DNA of 64,000 nt, from assembly GCF_017876495.1 (NCBI RefSeq), contig NZ_JAGIOB010000001.1, forward strand, positions 1,798,001-1,862,000, in the 5' to 3' direction. Below the pieces are notes generated by a model. The model was given only the letters and a program-made list of their open reading frames with translations. It had not been told where the DNA came from and made no database searches. The position numbers were made by a program, and so were the translations under genes. Below are positions 7,014-15,806 of the stretch, piece after piece. Source of the DNA: Microlunatus capsulatus. Lineage in GTDB: Bacteria > Actinomycetota > Actinomycetes > Propionibacteriales > Propionibacteriaceae. The stretch's first letter is position 1; every line of letters starts with the position of its first letter.

Positions 7014-8681
7014 TCAGCGCCGGTCGACCCGCTTGAGGGTGAAGGGCGGGGACTGCCGCTCCCCCAGCGTGTAGTAGGCCGAGCCGTCGGGCGCGTACTC
7101 GATCGCCTCGCCCTGCGCCTCGTTGGACGGCGCGGTCAGCGTCACCGGGGCGGCGTCGAAGGCCGACTCGAAGGAGCTGCCCGCCGGGGCGCGGTACTCG
7201 TAGACCCGGTAGGGGGTGCGGAGCAGGAAGCGGTCGCCGGCCGGGTGGATCGAGGCCGCCGTCACCTGGGCGAACCAGGTGGCCGCGTGGGTGTCGTCGG
7301 GGTCGCCGGTCCAGGTGGGCACGTCGAGCGTGGCGACCTGGGTGAGCGTGGTCACCGTCGTCGACGAGGGGGCCGGCAGGGTCGTCGGGAAGGCGTAGAC
7401 GCCGCTGCGGCCGTCGGCCTCCTTGGTGATGACGTAGATGCGGCCGGTGACCGGGTGCACCATCATCGCCTCGGCGTTGTGCGGGGCGTCGGGGTAGCGG
7501 AACCGGAACCAGTCGCCGCGGAGGGTGCCGCGGGTCTCGCCGGCCGCCAGGTCGGGCTCGGCGACCCGGTAGACCGCGAAGGTCGACGGCGGGTTGGGCT
7601 TGCCGTTGGCGCGGCCGATGTCCCCGGCGAAGAGGCAGCTGCCGCTGGGGCAGGGGCCGGTGGCGATGTCCTCCCAGTCCCACTGCTGCGGGATGGCCAC
7701 GTCGTAGCGCCCGACGACGCGGGCGTTCGTGGTGCTGACCGCGACCATGCCCTGGACGTCGGACTCGCTGTGCACGTACTGCACGCCGGGGTTCACCCGG
7801 CTGGCGGCCAGGCCCGAGGGCTCGTGCAGGGTGTCGTCGGAGAGCCAGGTGTCACGGTTGCCCAGCAGGTCGTAGCCCTCCCACAGCTTGCCGACGTCGG
7901 TCGAGCTGCTCGCGTACCGGCTCGCGGTCTGCACCGCCGAGGCGGGCCGCAGCGTCAGCACCTGGGTGACGTTGGTGCGGAGGAAGTCCGAGCTGCCCGT
8001 CCAGCCGGAGCGGACGGCCGGGGCCCCGAGCTGGCGCTGCGCGGTCTCGACCGCCAGCCCGCTGCCCCCGGGGGCCAGGCAGTCGTCGAGGACCTCGGTC
8101 AGGCCCGACGGCGGGGTGATGGCGTCCACCAGGCAGTCGGTGCCGGTGTAGAGCTGGGTGCCGAACCAGACCGCCATCGCGTTCCCGACGGTGCTGGTCA
8201 CGCTCGGGGTGGTGAACAGGTCGAGGTTGCCGTTGACGCGGCCCGCGAAGGTGTCGACGGGGTCGGCGTTGTCGACGTTGTCGTAGGCGGTGACGGTGGC
8301 CGCGAGGTTGGTCGGCTCGCTCACGTCGAAGGTGTAGGAGGACGGCTCGCCGCCCGTGGCCACCCGGACCAGCACGACCGACTTGAGCAGGGCCGCGCTC
8401 TGGGTGGAGCCGACGGGGGTCCAGCCGGCGGAGGTCATGCTCGCGGTGACGTCACCCCGGTTCGCGACGCGCGCGACCAGGACGTCGCCCGCGACGGTGC
8501 CGGCGGGCTTGGGGACGGTGACCGAGTCGCCGGAGGTGCTGCTGGCGCTGCTGGCGCCGCGCAGGGTGATCGCGGGGCCGGCGGTGGTGGCCGCGGCGGC
8601 CGGGACCGCGGAGGCCAGGACCAGGGCCGCCGCAGCGGCCCCGACGAGCAGGGTGGTGGCACGAGGACGTGCTTCGAGCAT
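7014..8681 (-). CDS. Secreted protein, probable beta-propeller-like C-terminal domain
   Basis: The protein has 555 residues from the ATG at 8679-8681, preceded by a GGAGGGAG ribosome-binding site; the longer frame upstream is Arg-rich and rejected. A Sec signal peptide ends near AVPAAAA. The first ~200 mature residues are Thr/Ser/Val-rich and beta-sandwich-like (SVTVPKPAGTVAGDVLVARV). From about residue 280 comes a different domain with DWEDIATGP, LFAGDIGRANGK and VYRVAEPDL, matching my recollection of extracellular propeller proteins with DWED..GD.GDN motifs. Cysteines are few and paired. It is likely exported, but its ligand or activity is unknown. It shares a strong terminator with the convergent small membrane gene. 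Confidence 0.75.
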   Translation of the reverse strand: MLEARPRATTLLVGAAAAALVLASAVPAAAATTAGPAITLRGASSASSTSGDSVTVPKPAGTVAGDVLVARVANRGDVTASMTSAGWTPVGSTQSAALLKSVVLVRVATGGEPSSYTFDVSEPTNLAATVTAYDNVDNADPVDTFAGRVNGNLDLFTTPSVTSTVGNAMAVWFGTQLYTGTDCLVDAITPPSGLTEVLDDCLAPGGSGLAVETAQRQLGAPAVRSGWTGSSDFLRTNVTQVLTLRPASAVQTASRYASSSTDVGKLWEGYDLLGNRDTWLSDDTLHEPSGLAASRVNPGVQYVHSESDVQGMVAVSTTNARVVGRYDVAIPQQWDWEDIATGPCPSGSCLFAGDIGRANGKPNPPSTFAVYRVAEPDLAAGETRGTLRGDWFRFRYPDAPHNAEAMMVHPVTGRIYVITKEADGRSGVYAFPTTLPAPSSTTVTTLTQVATLDVPTWTGDPDDTHAATWFAQVTAASIHPAGDRFLLRTPYRVYEYRAPAGSSFESAFDAAPVTLTAPSNEAQGEAIEYAPDGSAYYTLGERQSPPFTLKRVDRR

Positions 8682-8795
8682 GGGAGCTCCCTCCGGTGGT
8701 TCGCGACGCCGTCGTCGAGAGCGCGCTGGTCCGGGGATGCCAGCGACGGGCACAGTCTCGCACCCCTGCGCGGCCCCGGCCAACGGGCGCGACCC

Positions 8796-8810
8796 GGTCC
8801 CCCCGGGACC
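8796..8810. terminator. Short hairpin after the AraC gene
   Basis: GGTCCC-CCC-GGGACC lies just beyond the stop of the minus-strand AraC gene. The short stem and the lack of a T tract make this a weak call. Confidence 0.3.
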
Positions 8811-8812
8811 GC

Positions 8813-9763
8813 TCAGACCTCGGCGAGGACGCGCGCCAGCGGGAGCAGCCCCGCCGCCCGCAGCGGGGCCACCTGGTCGTCGGTGGCGTGCCGGCGCCGG
8901 TAGGCCCCCGGCGGCACCCCGTAGGCCGCCCGGAACCGCCGGGAGAGGTGGTAGGCGTTGGCGAACCCGGTGGCGTCGGCCACCTCGGCCAGCGAGGCGT
9001 TGCTGCGCTGCAGCAGCACCGCCGCCCGGGACAGCCGGACGAGCTCGAGCACCCGGGCCGGGCCGCAGCCGAAGTGCTGCCGGAAGACGCGGAAGAGGTG
9101 CCCGGCCGAGACGCAGGCGGCGGCCGCCAGCTCGTCCACCTCGACCAGCCGCACGCCGTCGGCGGCCCAGGTCCGGCGGACCGCCTCCACGGCGACGGCG
9201 ACGAGCTCGGGCACCGGGTCCGCGGTCTCGTCGAACGGGCCGCGGACGAAGAGGTCGAGCAGCAGGGCGAGCAGCTGGTCGCTGCGGGCCCGGGCCGCCT
9301 CGGACGGCTGGGCCCCCAGGTCCTCCAGGTAGCGGCAGAGGCCGGCCAGCACCGGGGCCCCCGCGAGGTCGCGCACCACGGGCCAGCCGGCCGGGTCGGG
9401 CAGCGGACCCGGGTCGGCCACCCGGAAGTGGGCCCAGGCGTGCCGGGAGACGACGTCGGCGTCCCAGCGGAAGGAGTCGAGGGCGCCCGCGGGGGCCAGC
9501 AGCAGGGTGCCCGGGCGCAGCGTCACCGGCCGGTCCGGCCGCGCGGCGAGGGTCGCGCAGCCGCGGTGCACCGTCCAGACGGCCGAGCCCTGCAGCAGCC
9601 AGAGGAACTCGAAGTCGTGCAGCTCGCGCGGGCCGAAGCTGGAGCCCGGCTGGTAGTCGACGACCTGCACCACGCCGGCCCCGTCGACCTCCACCACCGG
9701 CAGGGTCGACGGACCGGCCGCGGCCGCCGGGGCGGGTGCGGCGGGCTCCCCCTCAGAGGTCAC
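8813..9763 (-). CDS. AraC family transcriptional regulator
   Basis: The protein has 316 residues. An N-terminal cupin-like sensor domain (about residues 20-160) is followed by two C-terminal helix-turn-helix motifs: LAAAACVSAGHLFRVFRQHF, and SLAEVADATGFANAYHLSRR ending in FRAAYGVPPGAYRRR. It starts with GTG at 9761-9763, only six bases after TACTAT, so the mRNA is probably leaderless. It is transcribed divergently from the oxygenase gene at 9858 across 94 bases holding a palindrome, which suggests that it regulates that gene and itself. AraC proteins with this layout usually sense sugars or small carbon compounds. The inducer is unknown. Confidence 0.92.
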   Translation of the reverse strand: MTSEGEPAAPAPAAAAGPSTLPVVEVDGAGVVQVVDYQPGSSFGPRELHDFEFLWLLQGSAVWTVHRGCATLAARPDRPVTLRPGTLLLAPAGALDSFRWDADVVSRHAWAHFRVADPGPLPDPAGWPVVRDLAGAPVLAGLCRYLEDLGAQPSEAARARSDQLLALLLDLFVRGPFDETADPVPELVAVAVEAVRRTWAADGVRLVEVDELAAAACVSAGHLFRVFRQHFGCGPARVLELVRLSRAAVLLQRSNASLAEVADATGFANAYHLSRRFRAAYGVPPGAYRRRHATDDQVAPLRAAGLLPLARVLAEV

Positions 9764-9769
9764 GATCAG

Positions 9770-9803
9770 ATAGTAATCGGCGCGTCCGGGGCATCGACGC
9801 CCC
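9770..9803. promoter_or_regulatory. Divergent AraC/oxygenase control region with GGGGCATCGACGCCCC palindrome
   Basis: The minus-strand -10 TACTAT (9770-9775) precedes the AraC GTG by six bases. GGGGC-ATCGAC-GCCCC at 9788-9803 is a near-perfect 16-base palindrome lying where the AraC -35 box should be. On the other side TAGTCA (9827-9832) may serve the oxygenase gene. It is a candidate operator only. Confidence 0.4.
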
Positions 9804-9857
9804 CTCTGGCCGGTGCGAGGGTGAGGTAGTCAACCCCTCCCGACCGGAGAACACACC

Positions 9858-10799
9858 ATGACCGACCTGCTCACCTCCCGCCCCACCGCCCCCGCCGCGG
9901 CGGACCGCCCGGCGCTGCCCCTGTTCGACGTCGTCGACGAGGCCTTCGTCGCCCACTACGCCGAGCACGGCTTCGCCCTGCTGGCCGGCGCCCTGACCCC
10001 CGAGCAGGTGGCGGCCATCAACGCCGACGCCCTCCGGCTGTGCCGCGGCGACTACGGCGACATCGGCTACGGCTGGAGCGGTGACGGGGAGAACGTCCCC
10101 GTGGCCGACCTCAGCGACGAGGAGGTGCTCCGCCGCTACCTGTGCATCCACTACCCGCACAAGGTGTCCCCGCCCGCCCTCGAGGCCCTCACGGTGCCGC
10201 GCGTCGTGGACGCCCTCGTCTCCGTCATCGGCCCGAACGTCAAGGCCATGCAGTCGATGCTCTTCGTCAAGTCCGAGGGCAAGCCCGGCCAGGCCTGGCA
10301 CCAGGACGAGTACTTCATCCCCACCCGCGACCGCTCGCTGACCGCCGTGTGGATCGCCCTGGACGACGCGACCGTCGAGAACGGCTGCCTCTGGGTGCTG
10401 CCCGGCTCGCACCGCCGCGGCGTCATCTACCCCGAGCGCGACCAGGACGACCCGCGCTTCGACTGCAGCAGCGAGGCCTACGACTTCCCCTACACCGACG
10501 AGCAGTCGGTCCCGGTGGAGATCCCGGCGGGCACCGCGCTCGTCTTCAACGGCTACCTGCTGCACCGCTCGCTGGAGAACTCCGGCAAGCACGGCTACCG
10601 CCGGGCGCTGGCCAACCACTACATGAGCGCGGAGTCGCTGCTGCCGTGGCGCCCGCCCGCCGAGGGCGAGCACATGGCCATGACCGACTACCGCGACGTC
10701 GTCCTGGTGGCCGGCGAGGACCCGTACGCCTGGAAGGGCACCACCGACCTAGCCCGCCCCTACTCCCGCCCCGACAAGGACGGCGGCTGCGACCGCTGA
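9858..10799 (+). CDS. Phytanoyl-CoA dioxygenase family Fe(II)/2-oxoglutarate oxygenase
   Basis: The protein has 313 residues with a GGAG ribosome-binding site. It shows the PhyH-fold features: an iron-binding HxD in AWHQDEYFIPTRD, the LDDATVENGCLWVLPGSH region, a distal iron His in NGYLLHRSLENSG and a downstream Arg (YRRALANHYM) for 2-oxoglutarate. The family hydroxylates small molecules with O2 and 2-oxoglutarate. Members act on phytanoyl-CoA, ectoine, mitomycin-type or nucleoside substrates, and the substrate cannot be read here. The divergent AraC gene and the downstream solute-binding lipoprotein suggest a small scavenging cassette in which an imported compound is oxidised, which is inference. 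Confidence 0.88.
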   Translation: MTDLLTSRPTAPAAADRPALPLFDVVDEAFVAHYAEHGFALLAGALTPEQVAAINADALRLCRGDYGDIGYGWSGDGENVPVADLSDEEVLRRYLCIHYPHKVSPPALEALTVPRVVDALVSVIGPNVKAMQSMLFVKSEGKPGQAWHQDEYFIPTRDRSLTAVWIALDDATVENGCLWVLPGSHRRGVIYPERDQDDPRFDCSSEAYDFPYTDEQSVPVEIPAGTALVFNGYLLHRSLENSGKHGYRRALANHYMSAESLLPWRPPAEGEHMAMTDYRDVVLVAGEDPYAWKGTTDLARPYSRPDKDGGCDR

Positions 10800-10840
10800 T
10801 CCTGAGCCCCACCCGTCCCGCACGCGTTCGAGGAGGAACC

Positions 10841-12661
10841 ATGCCCGACCCGTCCCTGCCCACCCCGTTCGCGGCTCCCCCGCCGGAGCCGCCCCGCTGG
10901 GCGGCGAGCCGTCGCCGCTTCCTCTCGGTCACCGGGCTGGCGGTGGGGGGCGCCGCCCTCGGCCTCGGCGCGGCGGGCTGCGGGACGGCCCAGACCGGGA
11001 ACAGCACGGGCACGGGCCAGGCGCAGGGCCGGCCGGGTGCCTCGGGCGACACGCTGTTCGTCTCGGGCTTCCAGTGGGGGCCGCCGGCCAACTTCAACCC
11101 GCTCGGGGCGGCGCCGGCCTGGCCGGCCGGCGGCGGGCAGAGCCAGCTGGTCTACGAGACCCTGCTGCGCTTCAACCTCATCGACGGGTCGCTGCAGCCG
11201 GGGCTGGGCAAGGAGCTGCAGGAGACCGACCGGCAGACCTTCACGGTCCCGCTGCAGGACGGCACCACCTGGTCCGACGGGAGCGAGCTGACCGCCGCCG
11301 ACGTCGTCTTCACCTTCGAGATCGCCCGGAAGGTCAGCACGGGCAACTCCAGCGTCTGGACCTACCTCGACGCCGTCACCGCGCCCGACCCGCGCACCGT
11401 GGTCTTCACGCTCAAGAGCTCGCCGTACAACCCGGGCACGGTGAAGGACGCGATCGCCAAGGTGCTGGTCGTCCCGGAGGCGGTCTGGGGCTCGGTGCCC
11501 GAGAGCAAGATCATCTCCGAGACCAACCTGGAGCCGGTCGGCTCGGGGCCCTACCTGCTGGACAAGGCCGACCAGACCCAGGTGTCGCTGAAGCGCCACG
11601 ACGGGTACTGGGGCACCGGCGTCTTCGGCACCCCGGCCCCGCTGGCGATCGTGCACCCGATCTTCAAGACCGGCAACGACGGCGACATCAAGCTGCAGAG
11701 CGGCGAGATCGACGCCAGCCAGCAGTTCACCCCGCAGATCTGGAAGATGTGGGAGGACCAGGGCAAGCCGGTGGCCACCTGGCTGGCGGAGAAGCCCTAC
11801 TACCTGCCCGGGAACCTGCCGCTGCTGATCTTCAACCTGGAGCGCAAGGGCCTCGACGACGTCCGGGTCCGGCGCGCCCTCGCCCACGCGATCGACTACC
11901 CGAACATCGCGGCCACCGCGATGTCGAGCTACTCCGACCCGGCGAATGCGAGCCTGGTGGTCCCCACGGGCTACGAGGAGAAGTTCTACGACGCCGCGGG
12001 GGTCGAGGCCGACGGCTGGACCTTCGACCCCGACCAGGCGGTCACGATCCTCGAGGACGACCTCGGGGCGGAGAAGGGCTCCGACGGCATCTACGTGCTG
12101 CCCGACGGCACGAAGCTGGGCGGCTGGGAGCTCATCACCCCGACCGGCTGGACCGACTGGAACACCGCCTGCGAGATCGTCGCCAAGTCGGCCAAGGCCG
12201 TGGGCATCGGGATCGAGACGAAGTTCCCCCAGGCGCCCACCATGCAGAAGGCCATGCAGAACGGCGACTTCGACCTCTGCATGTACTCGTACTCGGGCGT
12301 GAGCCCGGCCAGCCCGTGGGTGCGCTTCCGCGACGCGCTCGACGACCGCGGGGTGCCCGAGCGCGGCAAGACGGCGTTCTTCAACTACAACCGGTTCTCC
12401 CACCCCGACGTGCCCGGGCTGCTCGACGCGGCGGCCGGGGCCACCAGCGACGAGGAGGCGAAGACCGCCTACACGGCGCTGGACCGGATCTACCGCGAGC
12501 AGGTCCCGGTCGTGCCGCTGATGTACCGCCCGCTGGAGTTCTACGAGTTCCAGACCTCGAACTGGACCGGGTTCCCCACGGCGGAGAACCCCTACGCCCC
12601 GCCCATGTGGCAGGGCGCCGGCATCCAGTGGCTCTTCAAGATCACCAAGGTGGGCAGCTAG
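10841..12661 (+). CDS. Family 5 extracellular solute-binding lipoprotein (peptide/nickel/opine-type), orphan
   Basis: The protein has 606 residues with an AGGAGGA ribosome-binding site. The N-terminus has a twin-arginine signal (SRRRFLSVTGLAVGG) and a lipobox LGAAGC, so it should be exported folded and anchored to the membrane. The body is a typical SBP_bac_5 protein: LVYETLLRF, GTTWSDGSELTAADVVFTFE, VGSGPYLLD, DDVRVRRALAHAIDY and a C-terminal YREQVPVVPLMYRP. It captures oligopeptides, glycosides or similar ligands for ABC import. No permease or ATPase genes follow, because the next gene is convergent, so it must use a transporter encoded elsewhere. It lies 41 bases after the oxygenase gene and is probably co-transcribed. 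Confidence 0.92.
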   Translation: MPDPSLPTPFAAPPPEPPRWAASRRRFLSVTGLAVGGAALGLGAAGCGTAQTGNSTGTGQAQGRPGASGDTLFVSGFQWGPPANFNPLGAAPAWPAGGGQSQLVYETLLRFNLIDGSLQPGLGKELQETDRQTFTVPLQDGTTWSDGSELTAADVVFTFEIARKVSTGNSSVWTYLDAVTAPDPRTVVFTLKSSPYNPGTVKDAIAKVLVVPEAVWGSVPESKIISETNLEPVGSGPYLLDKADQTQVSLKRHDGYWGTGVFGTPAPLAIVHPIFKTGNDGDIKLQSGEIDASQQFTPQIWKMWEDQGKPVATWLAEKPYYLPGNLPLLIFNLERKGLDDVRVRRALAHAIDYPNIAATAMSSYSDPANASLVVPTGYEEKFYDAAGVEADGWTFDPDQAVTILEDDLGAEKGSDGIYVLPDGTKLGGWELITPTGWTDWNTACEIVAKSAKAVGIGIETKFPQAPTMQKAMQNGDFDLCMYSYSGVSPASPWVRFRDALDDRGVPERGKTAFFNYNRFSHPDVPGLLDAAAGATSDEEAKTAYTALDRIYREQVPVVPLMYRPLEFYEFQTSNWTGFPTAENPYAPPMWQGAGIQWLFKITKVGS

Positions 12662-12667
12662 CGGACG

Positions 12668-12697
12668 CCGCCGGTCCCGCCCGCACGGGACCGGCGG
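12668..12697. terminator. Hairpin terminator
   Basis: CCGCCGGTCCCG (12668-12679) and CGGGACCGGCGG (12686-12697) form a perfect 12-base stem with loop CCCGCA between convergent genes. Confidence 0.7.
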
Positions 12698-12712
12698 ACG
12701 CCGGCGCCCGCC

Positions 12713-13420
12713 TCAGGACAGGGTCGACAGGCCGGCCGCGACGGCGAAGCCGAGGACCGTGGCCAGCCCGGCCCGGTCGCCGGCCTTCTCCTTCGCCTCG
12801 GGGATCATCTGGTCGACGAGCATGACGAGCAGGGCGCCCGCGGCGAAGCCGTCGATCCCGGCCTGCAGCCCGCCGCCGACGACGCCGGCCAGCGCGTACC
12901 CGCCGACGGTCGCCAGGGTGCAGACCACCGCCACCGCGGCCCAGAGCGCCAGGATCCTCGACCGCGCGGTGCCGGCCTCGCGCATGTCGCTGGCCGAGCC
13001 GATCGCTTCCGGCAGGTTGGACACGAAGACCGCGACGAGGAGCGCCACGCTGATGCCCTGGCCGGTGGCCAGGCCGATGCCCAGCACGGCCTGCTCGGGG
13101 ATGCCGTCGAGCAGCGCGCCGAGGGCGAGGGGCAGGCCGCCGGGCCGGCCGCCGTCGCGGCCCCCGATCCGCTCGACGGCGCGGTCGGCGGAGAAGAAGG
13201 CCAGGGCGCCGGCGGCGACCCCGGCGGCGACCGGGAGCGGGCCGCCCACGTCCAGCCCCTCCTGCGCCAGCTCGAAGGCCACCGACGAGATCAGGGCGCC
13301 GGCGCCGAAGGCGAGCACCCCGCCGACCAGCCCCGCCCGCCAGCGGCGGCCGAGGGCGAGCAGGGTCCCGAGGAGGAGCGAGGCGGCCGCGACCGCCCCC
13401 CAGCCGAGCGCGGCGAGCAT
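12713..13420 (-). CDS. ZIP family metal transporter
   Basis: The protein has 235 residues from the ATG at 13418-13420. It has about eight hydrophobic segments. The two metal-path helices carry LDGIPEQAVLG and VSNLPEAIGSA, the D/H-x-x-PE pattern of helices IV and V in ZIP proteins. A variable loop with GGRDGGRPGG separates helices III and IV. It would move a divalent metal (zinc, iron or manganese) into the cytosol. The His of the usual HNxPEG is Asp/Ser here, as in the ZIP branch close to bacterial ZupT-like proteins, so metal preference is unclear. It lies 10 bases after the stop of the upstream small membrane protein, probably in one transcript with it. Confidence 0.85.
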   Translation of the reverse strand: MLAALGWGAVAAASLLLGTLLALGRRWRAGLVGGVLAFGAGALISSVAFELAQEGLDVGGPLPVAAGVAAGALAFFSADRAVERIGGRDGGRPGGLPLALGALLDGIPEQAVLGIGLATGQGISVALLVAVFVSNLPEAIGSASDMREAGTARSRILALWAAVAVVCTLATVGGYALAGVVGGGLQAGIDGFAAGALLVMLVDQMIPEAKEKAGDRAGLATVLGFAVAAGLSTLS

Positions 13421-13430
13421 GCCGCCGACG

Positions 13431-13844
13431 TTAGCGGCGCGGCCGGCGGGCCCGTCGCGGGGTGACCAGCGGGGCCGCCGGACCGGGCGCCCGCCGGCCG
13501 GACCGGACGGCGCCGAGCGCGGCCACGGCCGTCGTCGCCGAGACGGCCGCACTCACCAGGGCGGGCCGGCGACGGCCGGGGTCGGCGACGGCCAGGGCCA
13601 CCATCGACGCCGCGTGGGCGAGGTCGGTGAGCAGCCAGAGCCCCGTCAGCCGGGTGGGGGCCGCCACCTGCAGCAGCCCCTGGCCCAGGTGCCGGGCCCC
13701 GAGGACCGCCACCACCCCGCCCTCGACCTCCGACGGCGCCCGGCCCGCGACGGTCCGCCACAGCCCGTCGCCGCGGGCCAGCAGCAGCGCGCCCCAGGCC
13801 AGCCCGGCCAGCCCGGCGGCCCGGCCGGTCGACGTCGGGCTCAC
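13431..13844 (-). CDS. Small hydrophobic membrane protein of unknown function
   Basis: The protein has 137 residues from a GTG at 13842-13844 that overlaps the SDR stop by four bases (GTGA), so it is translated with it. Three to four membrane segments carry a central VLGARHLGQGLL motif and a second one, LWLLTDLAHAASMVALA. The C-terminus is a basic Arg/Pro tail. It recalls small DUF4267-like membrane proteins, but I am not sure of the family. Its function is unknown. Confidence 0.65.
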   Translation of the reverse strand: MSPTSTGRAAGLAGLAWGALLLARGDGLWRTVAGRAPSEVEGGVVAVLGARHLGQGLLQVAAPTRLTGLWLLTDLAHAASMVALAVADPGRRRPALVSAAVSATTAVAALGAVRSGRRAPGPAAPLVTPRRARRPRR

Positions 13845-14851
13845 CGGCGGCGCGCGCCGACGAGGGCGGCCACGCCGCCCGCCACCACCACGCCGGCGCC
13901 GGCCGCCAGCGGGCCCGCCCGGTGCGAGAGCCACTGCTGGAGGCTGCGCGAGGCCGACCGGTCGTCGAAGGTGCCGTGGGCGCCGAAGTCGTGCCCGTCG
14001 TCGCCGTCGAGCGGGGCGAAGAGGTTGTCGGGCCGGCCCGCCACCTCCGGCTCGTCGACCTGCTGGTCGTCGAAGCCCGTCCGGGCCAGGTAGCGGTCCA
14101 GCAGGGCCGGGGCGACGGCGTTGCCCAGCAGGGTGCCGACGGTGCTGCCGCCCACCCACCACTCGCGCCGGCCCGGGTGGTCGACCGCGTGCAGGATGCC
14201 CCGGGCGGCGACCTCGGGCTGGTAGATCGGCGGCACAGGCTGCGCCTTCTGCGGCAGCTTCGAGCGCACCCAGCCGAACTGCGGGGTGTTCACCGCCGGC
14301 AGCTGGACCATGGTGACGCGGATGCCGCTGCGGTCGTGCAGCAGCTCGGTGCGCAGCGACTCGTGGAAGCCCTGGATGGCGTGCTTGGCCCCGCAGTAGG
14401 CCGTCTGCAGCGGGACGCCGCGGTAGGCCAGCGCCGAGCCCACCTGGACGATCGTGCCGCGGTCGCGCAGCTTCATCCGGCGCAGCGCGGCCATGGTGCC
14501 GTAGACGTAGCCCAGGTACGTCACCTCCGTGACCCGGCGGTACTCCTCGGGGGTGATGTCGCCGAAGCGGGCGAACACCGAGGTGAAGGCGACGTTGACC
14601 CAGACGTCGATCGGGCCCAGCCGGTCCTCGACCTGGCCGGCGGCGGCGTCCACCGCCTCGGCGTCGCTGACGTCGACGGGCACGACGAGCGCCTCCCCGC
14701 CGTGCTCGGCGACCTCGGCGGCGGCCGCGGCCAGGCCCGCCTCGCCCCGGGCCAGCAGGGCCACCCGGTCCCCCCGCCGGGCCAGCTCGCGCACCACGGC
14801 GCGGCCGATCCCCCCGCTCGCCCCGGTCACGACGACGACACGTCCAGCCAT
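13841..14851 (-). CDS. Short-chain dehydrogenase/reductase with C-terminal extension
   Basis: The protein has 336 residues from the ATG at 14849-14851 with a GAGGAGGAG ribosome-binding site. It has a Rossmann TGASGGIGRA motif, the NVAFTS segment in place of the usual NNAG, and a catalytic Ser (QVGSALAYRG), Tyr and Lys (YCGAKHA). An Arg-Gly after beta-2 (LLARGE) suggests NADP. The last ~70 residues are an acidic linker followed by a hydrophobic segment and Arg-Arg-Arg, suggesting a membrane-associated C-terminus. This type is common in actinobacteria as 'SDR family oxidoreductase' with unknown substrate. It is translationally coupled to the following small membrane protein. Confidence 0.88.
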   Translation of the reverse strand: MAGRVVVVTGASGGIGRAVVRELARRGDRVALLARGEAGLAAAAAEVAEHGGEALVVPVDVSDAEAVDAAAGQVEDRLGPIDVWVNVAFTSVFARFGDITPEEYRRVTEVTYLGYVYGTMAALRRMKLRDRGTIVQVGSALAYRGVPLQTAYCGAKHAIQGFHESLRTELLHDRSGIRVTMVQLPAVNTPQFGWVRSKLPQKAQPVPPIYQPEVAARGILHAVDHPGRREWWVGGSTVGTLLGNAVAPALLDRYLARTGFDDQQVDEPEVAGRPDNLFAPLDGDDGHDFGAHGTFDDRSASRSLQQWLSHRAGPLAAGAGVVVAGGVAALVGARRR

Positions 14852-14956
14852 CCAGCTCCTCCTCGTGCTCCGGCCGGCGGGTCCGCGCGGCCTCCCCCTG
14901 TATAGCCCCCGCCCCCGCGGGCCGGTCGGCGGCGACGCCCGGCCCGGAGCCCGTGC

Positions 14957-14962
14957 CAGGAT
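14957..14962 (+). promoter_or_regulatory. -10 box of a leaderless transcript (esterase gene)
   Basis: CAGGAT lies six bases before the GTG start at 14969, with no ribosome-binding site. Confidence 0.4.
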
Positions 14963-14968
14963 CGGGTC

Positions 14969-15730
14969 GTGGCCGTGCTCCGCTGCGACGTGCACTCCGA
15001 GGTCCTCGGGCTGGGCACCTCGCTCACCGTCCTGCTGCCCGAGGCGGCCCGCGCCCGGGACGGCGCCGACGGCCCGCCGCTGCTGTACCTGCTGCACGGG
15101 ATGAGCGACGACAGCACCACCTGGCTGCGCCGCACCGGGCTGGAGCGCCACGTCGAGGGGCGCGGGCTCGCCGTCGTGATGCCGCAGGTGCACCGCAGCT
15201 ACTCCCTCGACACCGCCGTCGGGGAGCGCTACGGGACGTTCCTCGCCGAGGAGCTGCCCGCGCTGGTGCACCGGTTCTTCCGCGTCTCGGACCGGCGCGC
15301 GGACACCTTCGTCGCCGGGCTCTCGATGGGCGGGTACGGCGCCGTGCGCTGGGCGCTGCGCGCGCCGGAGCGGTTCGCGGCGGCGGCGAGCCTGTCCGGC
15401 GCGCTGGACCTGGCCGGTCCCTGGAGCGCCCGGGTCCGCCCCGAGGACCCGCACCTGACGACGCGGCTGTTCGGCGGCAGGCCCGTCGCCGGCTCCGACG
15501 CCGACCTGCTGCACCTGGTGGGGCGGGCCGACCCCGCCAGGCTGCCGGCGCTGCGGCTGTGGTGCGGGGCGGACGACGCGCTGCTGCCGGCCAACCGCCG
15601 GTTCGCCGCGGCCTGCGCCGCGGCGGGGGTCGACGCCCCGCTGGAGGTCGGCCCGGGAGCCCACGACTGGGCCTTCTGGGACGCCCGGGTCGTCGACGTC
15701 CTGGACTGGCTCCCGCTCCGCGCCCGCTGA
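14969..15730 (+). CDS. Alpha/beta-hydrolase esterase (esterase D / tributyrin-esterase-like)
   Basis: The protein has 253 residues from a GTG start, probably leaderless. The fold is recognised by LLYLLHGMSDDSTTW (oxyanion region), the nucleophile elbow GLSMGGYGA with catalytic Ser, an Asp in WCGADDALL and a C-terminal His in GAHDWAFWD. The family includes S-formylglutathione hydrolase-like esterases and FrmB/antigen-85-related acyl esterases. No signal peptide is visible, so it is cytoplasmic. The substrate is not predictable. It is divergent from the SDR gene across 117 bases. Confidence 0.88.
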   Translation: MAVLRCDVHSEVLGLGTSLTVLLPEAARARDGADGPPLLYLLHGMSDDSTTWLRRTGLERHVEGRGLAVVMPQVHRSYSLDTAVGERYGTFLAEELPALVHRFFRVSDRRADTFVAGLSMGGYGAVRWALRAPERFAAAASLSGALDLAGPWSARVRPEDPHLTTRLFGGRPVAGSDADLLHLVGRADPARLPALRLWCGADDALLPANRRFAAACAAAGVDAPLEVGPGAHDWAFWDARVVDVLDWLPLRAR

Positions 15731-15764
15731 GGCCGGCGGGCCCGGGCGAGCGGGGTCCGCGGCT

Positions 15765-15797
15765 CCGGCGTCCCCGTCAGCGCGACGAGGACGCCGG
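15765..15797. terminator. Bidirectional hairpin terminator
   Basis: CCGGCGTCC-C-CGTC and GACG-A-GGACGCCGG form a 13-pair stem with one mismatch and loop AGCGC. It lies between the esterase gene and the giant surface-protein gene, which converge here. Confidence 0.65.
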
Positions 15798-15806
15798 GCC
15801 GGCGGG

